Positions 54,485 through 64,000 of a DNA stretch of 64,000 bases are shown here, piece after piece. The stretch comes from CAZMMV01 sp964637035 (GTDB lineage: Bacteria; Bacillota; Clostridia; Tissierellales; Tissierellaceae): assembly GCA_964637035.1 (NCBI GenBank), contig CAZWTU010000003.1:1-64000 (forward strand), given 5' to 3'. The first letter of the stretch is position 1. Each line of letters starts with the position of its first letter. Under the pieces are notes generated by a model. That model was not told where the DNA came from, did no database searches, and worked only from the letters and a program-made list of their open reading frames with translations. The position numbers were made by a program, and so were the translations under genes.

Positions 54485-56335
54485 TTACCTCCCTACCTTA
54501 TTCTTAATAAGGTCTAATTCTTTGTTTAAGAATATAAGATCATTACAAAGTTCTAAAAACCTCTCCTGGTCCTTTGTATCTTTTTCATCATTTTCTTCTA
54601 GGATTTGAATCTCTTTTCTAATACTATCCCTTTTAGATATTATATTATTTAACTTTATCTTATTGATTAAGTCTTCTATGATTTGTTCCACATTTTCCGG
54701 TGAAAATTCTACTTTTCTAGCAAAAATCCTATCTATAACACTCATATCAATATTTGTATTTCCCTGAAGTTTTTTATAAATAATGTCTTCGTTAACATCC
54801 TTATCAACTTCATAGAATTCTTTAATCACAATAAAAATTTCCTTACATTCAGTATGATTAAATTCATCTACCGATAATTCATTAGATACTAATTCGTAGA
54901 AGTCCTTATCAAATAGAATTAACTTTATTAAATCTATTTCGGCAATAAATTTGCCTGAAGGTAGTATTGCCTTTATGGGTGATATTTCTTTCTTTTTATA
55001 ATTTTTATTTCCCATATACCTTCCTTGAAAATTGTTAAAGTTCTTATTCCTCTTATTATTACCATAAACTTCTTTTTCTATTGCACTTTTGGATATATCC
55101 ATTTCTTTAGATATTTTATCCATATATACATCCTTTTCAATAGGGTTTTTTAAACCTCTAATAAGCTTTGCCATTTCAAGAGTAAATTTAATTTTATCCT
55201 CTGCATTATCTAAATCATATTTTGATCGATTTGTATATATTTTATAATCTACATAATTATACGCTTCTTTTACTTTGTTTTCAAATTTATTTATACCTTC
55301 TGCCCTTATAAAATCATCTGGATCTTTGTAATCTCCTAAAACAATTATTTTAGGTTTGATATTTTCCCGTGACAATATTTGCACAGCCTTATCAGTTGCA
55401 TTTATACCTGCCTGATCTGAATCAAAGCAAATGTAAACATCCCCTCCATATCTTTTCAAAAGCTTACCCTGTCTTTCAGTTAAAGCCGTTCCAAGACTTG
55501 CTGCTGAATAGTTTACACCACTGGTAAATAGTGAAATTACATCCATATATCCTTCTACTAATATGATTTTCTTTTTATCTGACAACTTATTTAACAAGTT
55601 TAAACCATAAAGATGATTGCCCTTATTAAATACAATAGTCTCCTGAGAGTTTAAATATTTTGGCATATTATCATCTAACACCCTACCGCCAAATCCAATT
55701 ACCCTTCCCTTTACATCTATTATAGGAAACATAATTCTATTACGAAATTTATCAAAATAACCATTTCCACTAGATCTTTTTCCTATTAGACCAATTTTTT
55801 CTATTAAGTCATCCTCAAATCCTTTTGATTTCAAATACTTATACAGAGTTTCCCAGTTATCTAAAGAATAGCCTAAACCAAATTGCTTTATAACCTTATT
55901 GGGAAATCCCCGCTTATATAAATATTGTAAGGCCCTTTCATTTTTACCTAAATTAGAATGAAAGAATCTTGCAGCTTCTTTATTTATTTCATATGCTTTT
56001 AATCGCTGGTCATATGACTTTTTATCCCTAGGCATTTTTTCCTCAATAGCAATACCTAGTTTATCCCCTAAAAATTTAACTGCTTCTGGAAAATCCAAGT
56101 TTTCCTTTTTCATAATGAAAGTTACAGCATCTCCACCTTCTCCACATCCAAAGCAATGAAAAAATTGTTTTGAATCAGATACAGTAAATGATGGAGTCTT
56201 TTCATTGTGAAAGGGACAAAGGCCTACATAATTTGCACCAGATCTTTTTAGTGGCAAATAATCTGAAATAATATCTATAATATTTGCAGATTCTCTTATT
56301 TTTTCAATATCCTCTTCATTTATATAGCCTTTCAT
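54485..56335 (-). CDS. dnaG: DNA primase
   Basis: About 616 aa. CHC2 zinc finger (Cys40, His43, Cys61, Cys64), RNA-polymerase core with TOPRIM (LVEGYMDVISL, FDSDQAG), and C-terminal helicase-binding domain. ATG 56335 is chosen because TTAGGTG lies just upstream; the reading to 56359 lacks an SD. It precedes rpoD, the classical macromolecular synthesis arrangement. Confidence 0.97.
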   Translation of the reverse strand: MKGYINEEDIEKIRESANIIDIISDYLPLKRSGANYVGLCPFHNEKTPSFTVSDSKQFFHCFGCGEGGDAVTFIMKKENLDFPEAVKFLGDKLGIAIEEKMPRDKKSYDQRLKAYEINKEAARFFHSNLGKNERALQYLYKRGFPNKVIKQFGLGYSLDNWETLYKYLKSKGFEDDLIEKIGLIGKRSSGNGYFDKFRNRIMFPIIDVKGRVIGFGGRVLDDNMPKYLNSQETIVFNKGNHLYGLNLLNKLSDKKKIILVEGYMDVISLFTSGVNYSAASLGTALTERQGKLLKRYGGDVYICFDSDQAGINATDKAVQILSRENIKPKIIVLGDYKDPDDFIRAEGINKFENKVKEAYNYVDYKIYTNRSKYDLDNAEDKIKFTLEMAKLIRGLKNPIEKDVYMDKISKEMDISKSAIEKEVYGNNKRNKNFNNFQGRYMGNKNYKKKEISPIKAILPSGKFIAEIDLIKLILFDKDFYELVSNELSVDEFNHTECKEIFIVIKEFYEVDKDVNEDIIYKKLQGNTNIDMSVIDRIFARKVEFSPENVEQIIEDLINKIKLNNIISKRDSIRKEIQILEENDEKDTKDQERFLELCNDLIFLNKELDLIKNKVGR

Positions 56336-56423
56336 TTTATCACCTAAATATTTTACCAAAAATTTAACTCATATTATATATTCGACATAAAATTATAAAT
56401 TCCTTCTTTTTTTTCAATGTTTT

Positions 56424-57440
56424 TTAATATTTTTTCCAAGGCTTTGGAATAAATATATTATTAAATAGATTGACAATGTATCTATCTGTTGTCCCAGCGA
56501 TATAATCACATATAATGTCTTCTATGTCACAATCTATTTTTTTATATATAGATAAATGTTCATTTGGTAATTTTTTTATATTTTTATAATAATATTTATA
56601 AAGTTCTTCTATAATATATGCAACCTTTTCTTCTTCTGATTTTGCCACCTTGTTATAGTAAACATACTCAAACATAAAGTCTCTTAGAGTATCTGTAGCT
56701 TCTTTTATTTCATCGCTCATTGTAATCCTATTTTTTTCACTACTATTTTTAATTATATCTAAAATCATTTTATTTATTCTATCTCCATGGGATTTGCCTA
56801 GAATTTCTATGGCTTCCCTTGGTAAATCTTCATTCTTTATAACCTTTGCCCTAATAGCATCATCAATATCATGATTGATATATGCTATCCTATCTGCATA
56901 TTTAACAACCTGACCTTCTAAAGTCTCTGATAATATCTCCCCAGAATGCCTTTTTATACCTTCCCTTACTTCATAGGTTAAATTTAATCCTATTTTACTA
57001 TCTTGATGTTCTAGGAAATTAACCACTCGAACAGATTGTTCATTATGGTTAAATCCCTTAGGATGTAACCTATTCAAGACATTTTCTCCCGTATGCCCAA
57101 AAGGGGTATGTCCTAAATCATGACCTAAGGATATAGCCTCTATTAAATCTTCATTTAAAGCTAAGGCCCTAGCTAAAGTCCTGGCAATCTGTGAAACTTC
57201 AAGCGTATGAGTAAGTCTTGTCCTATAATGGTCCCCCTCAGGAGCTAGGAAAACCTGAGTTTTATGTTTCAATCTTCTAAAAGACTTAGAATGTATAATC
57301 CTATCCCTATCTCTTTGAAAATCAGTTCTTATGGTACATTTTTCTTCAGGAGTATTTCTTCCTTTTGAATCCTTACTCTTTTTGGCATAAAAGGATAAGG
57401 ACATTTCTTCAGCTTTTTCAATTTTATTTCTTATATCCAT
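56424..57440 (-). CDS. dgt: dGTP triphosphohydrolase-like HD protein
   Basis: 338 aa HD-domain dNTPase. Metal ligands in RTRLTHTLEVSQIA (His78), SLGHDLGHTPFGH (His107-Asp108) and DRIAYINHDIDDA. Family members cut dNTPs to nucleoside plus triphosphate. SD AAAGGGG. Lies between the PPDK regulatory gene and dnaG. Confidence 0.95.
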   Translation of the reverse strand: MDIRNKIEKAEEMSLSFYAKKSKDSKGRNTPEEKCTIRTDFQRDRDRIIHSKSFRRLKHKTQVFLAPEGDHYRTRLTHTLEVSQIARTLARALALNEDLIEAISLGHDLGHTPFGHTGENVLNRLHPKGFNHNEQSVRVVNFLEHQDSKIGLNLTYEVREGIKRHSGEILSETLEGQVVKYADRIAYINHDIDDAIRAKVIKNEDLPREAIEILGKSHGDRINKMILDIIKNSSEKNRITMSDEIKEATDTLRDFMFEYVYYNKVAKSEEEKVAYIIEELYKYYYKNIKKLPNEHLSIYKKIDCDIEDIICDYIAGTTDRYIVNLFNNIFIPKPWKKY

Positions 57441-57552
57441 ATATATACCCCTTTCATTACCAAGTAATTTCCTTATATTATATATTCAACATACTTGTCA
57501 AAAACCCTTTTTTATTTAAATATTTATTTATTATTATTATAAAGAAAAAAGA

Positions 57553-57572
57553 AGTGTTATAAACACAACACT
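57553..57572 (-). terminator. terminator of the PPDK regulatory gene
   Basis: AGTGTT (57553-57558) / AACACT (57567-57572) followed by a T-rich run on minus, 14 nt past the stop. Confidence 0.7.
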
Positions 57573-57585
57573 CCTATATATATTA

Positions 57586-58395
57586 TTATTCCAAAGTTTT
57601 CATATAATCTATAATAATTCCAGCGCTTTCTTCTATAGCTTTATTTGAAACATCAACAACAAAACAACCAAGTTTATCCATAATGGATTTAGAATAGTCT
57701 AATTCTTCATTAATCCTATTTATATTTGCGTAATTTGCATTATCACTCAATCCCAATGACTTTAGGCGTTCCTGCCTAATTTCATTTAATTTACCTGAAT
57801 TAGCAACTAATCCGATTACTCTTTTCTTGTCCTTTTCAAATAATTCCTTAGGTGCAGGTACCTCGGGTACCAAGGGGAAATTAGCAACCTTATAGTTTTT
57901 ATGTGCAAGATACATACTAAGAGGTGTCTTAGAAGTTCTAGAAACCCCTACTAAAATTAAATCTGCTTTTTTTATTCCTCTTGGGTCCTTTCCATCATCA
58001 TATTTAACTGCAAATTCAACTGCTGCCACCTTTTTAAAGTAATTTTCGTCTAATCTTCTTATAAGCCCTGATTCTCTCTTAGGTTGAAACTTTAAAATGC
58101 TTTCAATGGCATCTAGGGTTGGTGTCATCAAATCCACAGTTGGAATATTTAACTCAAGTCCCTTTTTTTCTATAAAATTTCTCAGTCCATCTATAACTAT
58201 AGTATACACAACAACACTAGGCTCAACCTTTGCTTCTTCAAATATTTCTAATATTTGATCTGTAGAAACAATATAAGGAAATTTTCTAACTTCATATTTC
58301 CCTGAATTAAATTGACTCAGAGCTGCCTTAGACAACTGCTCTCCAGTTTCCCCTAAGGAGTCTGACAATACATATACAGTTAATTTTTCCTTCAC
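57586..58395 (-). CDS. Pyruvate, phosphate dikinase regulatory protein (kinase/pyrophosphorylase)
   Basis: 269 aa DUF299 protein that both phosphorylates (with ADP) and dephosphorylates PPDK. Start SDSLGETGEQL near residues 11-21 and P-loop GVSRTSKT (150-157). GTG start behind GAGGGGG. Follows the CcpN-like repressor, as in other Firmicutes where CcpN controls gluconeogenic genes. Confidence 0.96.
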   Translation of the reverse strand: MKEKLTVYVLSDSLGETGEQLSKAALSQFNSGKYEVRKFPYIVSTDQILEIFEEAKVEPSVVVYTIVIDGLRNFIEKKGLELNIPTVDLMTPTLDAIESILKFQPKRESGLIRRLDENYFKKVAAVEFAVKYDDGKDPRGIKKADLILVGVSRTSKTPLSMYLAHKNYKVANFPLVPEVPAPKELFEKDKKRVIGLVANSGKLNEIRQERLKSLGLSDNANYANINRINEELDYSKSIMDKLGCFVVDVSNKAIEESAGIIIDYMKTLE

Positions 58396-58408
58396 TATTT
58401 TATCCCCC

Positions 58409-59044
58409 TCACTGATTTAAGCCTAATTCTACAAATAACCTAGTTATGGTTGTTTTAGTAATCTTGCCTATTATTTTAAGTCTTTTATCATCATCTTTAT
58501 CATCTTTTTCTATAACTGGTAAACTATCTATTTCTTGTTCTATCAATTTTACCGCCGCATCTAATATACTATCTTCTTCTTCCACAAATATAATATTTGG
58601 CATCCTAGTCATAATCATGCCAATGGGAATCTTATTTAAATCCATACCTCCAATAGCAGATTTAATAAAATCCTTTCTTGACACTATACCAGACAAATAC
58701 CCACCATCACTAACATAAATAGAACCTACGTCCTCTAAAAATATAGACACAATGGCATCATATAGGCTTACAGATTCATCTACTACAATAGGCATAGACA
58801 TTACATCCTTCACCTTAATACTCTTTATTTTCTCTGAAATATAAGATAAATTATCCTTTCCAGTATGAAAATATCCCACCTTAGGTCTTGCTCCCAATAT
58901 ACCCGACATAGTTAAAATTGCCAAATCAGGCCTAAGAGTAGATCTATTCAAGTTTAATTTTCCTGCAATAGCTTCTGATGTAATAGGCTGCCCATTTTTC
59001 ACAATATCAATTATCTTTTCCTGTCTTTCGCTTAATTGAATAAT
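58409..59044 (-). CDS. CcpN-like repressor: helix-turn-helix plus two CBS domains, probable AUU start
   Basis: About 211 aa. N-terminal winged helix (LSERQEKIIDIV, TSEAIAGKLNLNRSTLRPDLAI), then a CBS pair. CcpN in Bacillus represses gluconeogenesis genes. A strong GGAGGTG SD (59057-59051) lies upstream, but no ATG, GTG or TTG follows before the conserved LSERQ. In frame come TAG, GTT, ATT, ATT. ATT at 59044 (or 59041) is the best start. The first standard start, GTG 59002, would remove the first 14 residues of the HTH region and has no SD. Confidence 0.8.
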   Translation of the reverse strand: MIQLSERQEKIIDIVKNGQPITSEAIAGKLNLNRSTLRPDLAILTMSGILGARPKVGYFHTGKDNLSYISEKIKSIKVKDVMSMPIVVDESVSLYDAIVSIFLEDVGSIYVSDGGYLSGIVSRKDFIKSAIGGMDLNKIPIGMIMTRMPNIIFVEEEDSILDAAVKLIEQEIDSLPVIEKDDKDDDKRLKIIGKITKTTITRLFVELGLNQ

Positions 59045-59083
59045 AACCTACACCTCCAATATCAGTAAGATAGAAGCCTTAAG

Positions 59084-61165
59084 TTATTTATTTACTATTT
59101 TTGATAAATCACAAACTTTTAACATGGTATCATATATATTTTTTAATAATCCTAATCTATTATTTTTAATAGTTTCATCTTCAACCATTATCATAACATT
59201 ATTAAAATAATCATCTATAGGTTCTTGCAAAGTTGACAATTCCTCCAAGGCCTTATAATAATCCATTTTTTCTATTAAATTATCTACCTTTTCCTCCACA
59301 CTGTTGAAACTCTCATAAAGATTTATCTCCTCACTAGATAATAAATCCCTACATACTTCATTAAATTCAGTCTTTTCCGCTAAATTAGCAAGCCTTTTAA
59401 ATGAAATTAAAATATTGGATAGGTTTTCCTCTTCTTCTAACCATTGATTTATTTTATCCGCTTTTATTTTAGTATCGTAAATATCTTCAATATTAGAATC
59501 AATCAAAGCATCAACTATATCATATCTAATCCCCATACCTGTAAACATATTTTCTATTCTGCCCTTAAAAAACTCCATTATCTCTAATTTAACCTTTTCA
59601 TAATCGAAGGTTAAACTATTTATGTCAACATACATATATAATGCTGTTTCAATAGTTTTATTTATAGACAAGTTTAACTTTTTATTCAATATAATATTTA
59701 TTATCCCTAGGGCTTGCCTTCTCAAACCAAAGGGGTCTTGAGAACCAGTAGGATGTATTCCTATGGCAAACAATCCAGCAATAGTATCAAACTTATCCGC
59801 AATAGAAAGTACTGTCCCTGCAGTTGTAGTAGGTAGTTCATCTCCAGCAAACCTAGGTAAATATTGTTCAAAAATAGCCAAACTCACAATTTCTTTTTCT
59901 TTAGAAATCTTAGCATATTCCATACCCATCTTTCCTTGCAACTCAGTAAACTCCGTTACCATTTTAGTTACAAGATCAGCCTTAGACAAATATGCAGCCC
60001 GTTGTATATTCTTTTCCGTTTCTTCACCAACTTCTAAAGATTCTCCTATTTTATTAGCTAGATTTTCAACCCGAATTGTCTTATCATATAAGGTTCCTAG
60101 TTTTTCTTGAAAGACAACCCCCTTAAGGTCCTCAACATAAGATTCCAATGGGTCCTTAATATCATCCATATAGAAAAACTTTGCATCTTCTAATCGAGCT
60201 CCTAAAACCTTTTCATTACCTTTTATAACAGTTTCAACATGGTCTTCATTTCCATTTCTAACCGTAATAAAATAAGGCAAAAGTTGCTGTTTATCATTTA
60301 AAACAGGAAAATATCTTAAATGCTCCTTCATAGGAGTTATAATTATCTCTTCAGGTAAATTTAAGTATTCCTCTTTTATTCTCCCAATCATTGGAGTTGG
60401 GTACTCAACAAGATTAGTTACCTCATCTAAAAGTAAATCATCTTTTTGTAAATTACCCCCTCTTTCCCTTGCCAGTTTTTCTGCTCCATATTTAATTTTT
60501 TCTTTTCTTTCATCCTGGTCTACTATTACATAATTTTCTCTTAAAACTTCCATATAATCATCTACATGATTTATTATTATATTATCATTTCCTAAAAACC
60601 TATGGCCTCTACTTGTATTCCCAAGAGGGATTCCCTCCAGGTCAAAAGGCACTACTTGATCATCTAATAGGGAAATTAGCCATCTTATAGGCCTAGCAAA
60701 CCTTAGGTTTTTTCCTCCCCATTTCATAGTTTTTGGAAAATGGATAGATTTTATAATATTAGGCATATGAATCTTTATCAATTCTTCAAGAGCCTTACCT
60801 TCTTTTAAAACATTGGCATAGACATAATCTTCCCCTTTAAACTCTTCTGTATATATGGCAGATATATCTATTGCCTGGCCTTTCATAAAACCAAGCAGGG
60901 CTCGTGTAGGACTACCTTCATCATCGAAAGCTATCCTCTTAGCAGGCCCTTTTATATTTTCACTTAAATCTTTTTGTTTTTCATCTAATCCTTCAACAAT
61001 TATTGTCAGTCTTCTAGGAGTGGTGTATGCTTTTATTTTATCATAGTTTAAATTTTCTTCCTTAAGCATATTAATCATATTCATTTCTAAATCTTTTAAT
61101 GCATCATTAACCTGCTTTGCTGGTAATTCTTCCACACCTATTTCCAATAAGTAATTTTTACTCAT
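59084..61165 (-). CDS. glyS: Glycyl-tRNA synthetase beta subunit
   Basis: 693 aa subunit of the alpha2-beta2 bacterial GlyRS, starting NYLLEIGVEELPAKQV. Contains YTTPRRL, MKWGGKNLRFARPIRWL and DPFGLRRQALGIINI. Directly abuts glyQ. Confidence 0.98.
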   Translation of the reverse strand: MSKNYLLEIGVEELPAKQVNDALKDLEMNMINMLKEENLNYDKIKAYTTPRRLTIIVEGLDEKQKDLSENIKGPAKRIAFDDEGSPTRALLGFMKGQAIDISAIYTEEFKGEDYVYANVLKEGKALEELIKIHMPNIIKSIHFPKTMKWGGKNLRFARPIRWLISLLDDQVVPFDLEGIPLGNTSRGHRFLGNDNIIINHVDDYMEVLRENYVIVDQDERKEKIKYGAEKLARERGGNLQKDDLLLDEVTNLVEYPTPMIGRIKEEYLNLPEEIIITPMKEHLRYFPVLNDKQQLLPYFITVRNGNEDHVETVIKGNEKVLGARLEDAKFFYMDDIKDPLESYVEDLKGVVFQEKLGTLYDKTIRVENLANKIGESLEVGEETEKNIQRAAYLSKADLVTKMVTEFTELQGKMGMEYAKISKEKEIVSLAIFEQYLPRFAGDELPTTTAGTVLSIADKFDTIAGLFAIGIHPTGSQDPFGLRRQALGIINIILNKKLNLSINKTIETALYMYVDINSLTFDYEKVKLEIMEFFKGRIENMFTGMGIRYDIVDALIDSNIEDIYDTKIKADKINQWLEEEENLSNILISFKRLANLAEKTEFNEVCRDLLSSEEINLYESFNSVEEKVDNLIEKMDYYKALEELSTLQEPIDDYFNNVMIMVEDETIKNNRLGLLKNIYDTMLKVCDLSKIVNK

Positions 61166-62044
61166 TTACAAAGCCTCCTTTTTTATTAGAGGATATCCCA
61201 TTTCTTCCCTCTGGTCTATATAAGCTGAGGCTACTTTTCTAGCTAATTGTCTAACCCTTCCTAAGTAGTTTGTTCTTTCAGATACAGAAATAGCACCCCT
61301 TGCATCTAACACATTAAATGTATGAGAACATTTCAATACATAATCATAAGAAGGAATCACTAGACCATTTTCTATGGTTTCACTAGCTTCCTCTTCATAG
61401 GTATTGAAAAGTTTTTTAAGAGTTTCAATATTAGCCTTTTCAAAACTATATACAGAATGTTCATATTCAGACTTATTAAATATATCCCCATAAGTCAGAT
61501 CCTCATTCCATTGTATATCAAATATATCATCTACATCTTGTAAATACATAGCTATTCTTTCTAATCCATAGGTCAACTCAGCAGACTCTAATTCGCAGTT
61601 TATACTTCCTACTTGTTGGAAATAAGTAAATTGAGTTATTTCCATACCGTCTAGCCAAACTTCCCATCCAAGACCCCAAGCACCTAAAGTTGGTGCCTCC
61701 CAATTATCTTCTACAAATCTTATATCGTGTTTTAAGGGGTCAATACCAACAGCCCTTAGACTATCTAAATACATAGACTGAACTTCTTCAGGCGATGGTT
61801 TAAGTATTACTTGTAACTGGTGATGTTGGTAGACTCTATTTGGGTTTTCACCATATCTAGCATCTGCTGGCCTTCTTGAAGGCTCAACATAGACTACCTT
61901 CCAAGGTTCTGGTCCTAAAGCCCTTAAAAAAGTATTTGGGTTCATAGTCCCTGCCCCCATTTCTACGTCATAGGGCTCAGATATTATACATCCCCTGTCT
62001 CCCCAAAATCTTAGTAGTTTCAGCATTAAATCCTGAAAATACAT
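61166..62044 (-). CDS. glyQ: Glycyl-tRNA synthetase alpha subunit
   Basis: About 292 aa class II catalytic subunit. Conserved YDVEMGAGTMNPNTFLR, EPSRRPADARYGENPNR and EVWLDGMEITQFTYFQ. ATG 62044 has GAGGAGG upstream; the longer reading to 62092 lacks support. Promoter at 62114-62142. I found no T-box in the leader. Confidence 0.98.
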   Translation of the reverse strand: MYFQDLMLKLLRFWGDRGCIISEPYDVEMGAGTMNPNTFLRALGPEPWKVVYVEPSRRPADARYGENPNRVYQHHQLQVILKPSPEEVQSMYLDSLRAVGIDPLKHDIRFVEDNWEAPTLGAWGLGWEVWLDGMEITQFTYFQQVGSINCELESAELTYGLERIAMYLQDVDDIFDIQWNEDLTYGDIFNKSEYEHSVYSFEKANIETLKKLFNTYEEEASETIENGLVIPSYDYVLKCSHTFNVLDARGAISVSERTNYLGRVRQLARKVASAYIDQREEMGYPLIKKEAL

Positions 62045-62113
62045 ATAAAAACCTCCTCGTTTTTCAATTGCAAACAAAATCTTATATTCCAAAAAGAATA
62101 AAGACTCTTACCA

Positions 62114-62142
62114 ATTTAGCAAAATTTGAAATTTTTGTCAAG
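62114..62142 (-). promoter_or_regulatory. SigA promoter for glyQS
   Basis: On minus, perfect -35 TTGACA (62142-62137), 17-nt spacer, -10 TAAATT (62119-62114). About 70 nt before glyQ. Confidence 0.6.
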
Positions 62143-62150
62143 TAAAAACC

Positions 62151-62906
62151 CTAAATTCTACGATCTATCATTAATGAATCCATTAAATTTAAAGTGTTAA
62201 ACTTCTTTCTATCTATATTATATAATATATAATTTACTAATATTTCGTGTAATGTATATAATGATTTATGAGATAAATCTACCCTGTGAGCTTGATCTAA
62301 AGTCGTGTACAAAAACTCATTCATAGCCCTGTATATATCCTCATATATTGGAAAACTATCTAAATCACTGGTAAAACAATTAGAACAAATTATGCCACCA
62401 TTTTCTATACTGAATTTAATTTTTCTCATATTATTATTTCCACATAAGACACAGGATTGCAAATAAGGTTTATAGCCTAAAAATGAAATAAATTTCAATT
62501 CATAAGAAATAATAAATTTAATAAAGTCCTTTTCGAGCCCTTCAAGTACCCTAAGCCCGGTTGCTAATAACAAAAATAATTTTTCATTTTCCTCTTCTTC
62601 TGGCAGGGACTTTTCAATTAGTTCTAGCATATAAGAACCATAGGCTACCCTTTCCATCTTTTCCCTAATAGAGTAAAAAGAATCTAATAAATTTCCTTGA
62701 TTAAGATAAAAAAAATTCCTTCCTCTATGAAGATTATACTCATTATATGAAAAAGGCTGGGTATTTGCAATTATTCTTGATTTGGCCCTATATGCACCTC
62801 TTGCCATAACAGAAATCCTTCCATACTTCCTAGTATATACCTTCAATATCTTTGATGTGTCTTTATATCTAATTTCCTTTAAAACTATTCCCTCAGTCCT
62901 TAGCAT
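62151..62906 (-). CDS. recO: DNA repair protein RecO
   Basis: 251 aa. N-terminal OB fold (TEGIVLKEIRYKDTSKIL), helical domain, and a C4 zinc finger CVLCGNNN...GIICSNC. Loads RecA with RecFR. Lies 15 nt after era. Confidence 0.97.
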   Translation of the reverse strand: MLRTEGIVLKEIRYKDTSKILKVYTRKYGRISVMARGAYRAKSRIIANTQPFSYNEYNLHRGRNFFYLNQGNLLDSFYSIREKMERVAYGSYMLELIEKSLPEEEENEKLFLLLATGLRVLEGLEKDFIKFIISYELKFISFLGYKPYLQSCVLCGNNNMRKIKFSIENGGIICSNCFTSDLDSFPIYEDIYRAMNEFLYTTLDQAHRVDLSHKSLYTLHEILVNYILYNIDRKKFNTLNLMDSLMIDRRI

Positions 62907-62921
62907 ATATACAACTCCATA

Positions 62922-63806
62922 TTATTTATAGCCAAAATATTTTACCTTGTTTTCTTTCTCTCTCCAGTTTTTCTCTACCTTAACCCAAAGTTGTAAATTT
63001 ACCTTACTTCCCAAAAGAGTTTCTATATCTCTTCTAGCAAACTGACCTATTTGTTTCAACTTTCTTCCACCCTTACCTATTACTATTCCCTTATGGGACT
63101 TTTTTTCAACATATATATTTGCAAATACATCTACAATATCCTGGTCTTCCCTCTTTTTCATACTATCAATAGATACATATATACCATGAGGAACTTCTTC
63201 TTCTAGGCCTACTAAAGCCTTTTCCCTTATTATTTCAGACACAATAAATCTTTCAGGTTGGTCTGTTATCATATCTCCAGGAAAATATTGAGGCCCCTCA
63301 GGTATGAGTTTCTTCAGTACCTCTATATATTTATCTACATTTAAATTATTCAAAGCAGATATAGGAATTATTTCTTCAAACATACCCATATTATTATACT
63401 TATCTATTAGCTGCAAAACTTCATCACTTTTCAATTCATCAATTTTATTAATAAGCAAAACAATAGGAGTAGATATGTTTTTTAAATCCTCTATTATCAT
63501 ACTGTCCATTTTACCAATTTCCAAGCTATTATCTACCATAAAAGTCACCAAGTCTACCTCTTCTAAGGTTGATTTAGAGATTTTCAGCATATATTCTCCC
63601 AATTTGTTTTTAGGCATCTGTATGCCTGGAGTATCTATAAATACTATTTGGCTGTTTTCTTCAGTATAAACAAGTAAAATTTTATTTCTTGTTGTTTGGG
63701 GCTTATCCGATATTATAGAAATTTTTTCACCTATTACCTGGTTCAATAGGGTTGATTTCCCCACATTTGGTCTTCCTACCACTGTTACAAATCCTGATTT
63801 ATACAT
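62922..63806 (-). CDS. era: GTPase Era
   Basis: 294 aa 16S rRNA-binding GTPase for 30S maturation. P-loop GRPNVGKSTLL, DTPGI, NKID, and C-terminal KH domain with IGKGGRKLKQIG. SD GGAAGTG before the ATG. Confidence 0.98.
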   Translation of the reverse strand: MYKSGFVTVVGRPNVGKSTLLNQVIGEKISIISDKPQTTRNKILLVYTEENSQIVFIDTPGIQMPKNKLGEYMLKISKSTLEEVDLVTFMVDNSLEIGKMDSMIIEDLKNISTPIVLLINKIDELKSDEVLQLIDKYNNMGMFEEIIPISALNNLNVDKYIEVLKKLIPEGPQYFPGDMITDQPERFIVSEIIREKALVGLEEEVPHGIYVSIDSMKKREDQDIVDVFANIYVEKKSHKGIVIGKGGRKLKQIGQFARRDIETLLGSKVNLQLWVKVEKNWREKENKVKYFGYK

Positions 63807-63824
63807 TTTTTCACTTCCACTATT

Positions 63825-64000
63825 TTATTTTAAATCTTCTGGCCCAAAACTATGGGGCAATAAATCTTCCAGACTATATTCCCTATATTCTTCTACAGAA
63901 TTTGCAATTATAATCCTTGCATCACGTCCAAATTCCCTAATGACTTGTCTACAAACACCGCAAGGATAAGTCATATCCCCATCCCCTACAATTGCAATGG
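63825..64000 (-). CDS. cdd: Cytidine deaminase, 3' part only
   Basis: About 58 C-terminal residues are inside the window: PCGVCRQVIREFG, the zinc-binding CxxC segment, and the typical LPHSFGPEDL end. The catalytic HAE motif lies beyond the window edge. Sits upstream of era, as in most Firmicutes. Confidence 0.95.
   Translation of the reverse strand, partial: IAIVGDGDMTYPCGVCRQVIREFGRDARIIIANSVEEYREYSLEDLLPHSFGPEDLK

Noticed and set aside
1..64000. CRISPR arrays, prophage, insertion sequences or integrases
   Set aside because: No regularly spaced repeats and no transposase or integrase genes were seen anywhere in the window.

Overview
The window is a 64 kb stretch of chromosome from a low-GC, spore-forming, anaerobic Firmicute. 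Gene content and order fit the Clostridia, most like the Tissierellales and relatives; this placement is an inference. Evidence: strongly AT-rich sequence with AGG/AGA arginine codons, a clostridial gene order (ruvCAB-spoIID-queA-tgt-yajC-scfA-scfB-secDF-recJ-relA-dtd-hemZ-aspS and era-recO-glyQS-ccpN-dnaG-rpoD-rnpB), sporulation genes (spoIVA, spoIIAA-AB-sigF, spoVA operon, spoIID, bofC-like), the SCIFF peptide with its radical-SAM maturase, and oxygen-independent haem synthesis. Nearly everything is on the minus strand. Only a truncated tRNA-Pro, a pair of half-size TSUP transporters and a class A penicillin-binding protein are on plus.

Layout. 1-6002: end of tRNA-Pro(GGG), spoIVA, then an operon read DUF512 radical-SAM protein, der, plsY, gpsA. 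6070-12864: glyA, a CstR-like persulfide/metal repressor, an RseC-family gene with an in-frame UGA that I read as selenocysteine, tcdA, aspS, bacteriohemerythrin, hemZ (broken by a 100-N assembly gap) and a metallo-beta-lactamase-fold hydrolase. 12878-28136: dtd, relA, recJ, lapA-like, secF, secD, scfB, scfA, a TIGR04086 membrane protein, yajC, tgt, queA, spoIID, ruvB, ruvA, ruvC. 28213-34772: less conserved cell-envelope and regulatory genes, asnA and yebC. 35002-41841: split TSUP transporter, CoA-binding protein, YigZ, a degenerate Nudix protein, hflX and PBP1A. 41886-48360: spoVA operon with an extra 55-codon small ORF, spoIIA operon behind a clear SigH promoter, folD, and an NlpC/P60 hydrolase. 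48490-51073: a solitary adenine methyltransferase closely resembling C. difficile CamA, a palindromic intergenic repeat, and RNase P RNA. 51125-64000: zinc-ribbon protein, Nif3-like, trmK, rpoD, dnaG, dgt, PPDK regulatory protein, CcpN-like repressor, glyS, glyQ, recO, era and the 3' end of cdd.

Strongest finding: the RseC-family gene at 7744-8166. Its first cluster cysteine codon is UGA at codon 25. The frame stays open with family-like sequence on both sides. A hairpin with a GGU-containing apical loop starts about 16 nt after the UGA, as expected of a bacterial SECIS. It is followed 12 nt later by a CsoR-family repressor whose cysteines (31 and 60) and missing histidine ligand match the persulfide sensor CstR. 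Secondary points of interest are the CamA-like methyltransferase, a probable AUU start codon in the CcpN-like gene, the split TSUP transporter, the degenerate Nudix box, the small ORF ahead of spoVAA, and a pair of near-identical terminator hairpins flanking a palindromic repeat next to rnpB. All function calls are from reading sequence and memory of families; no database search was possible.
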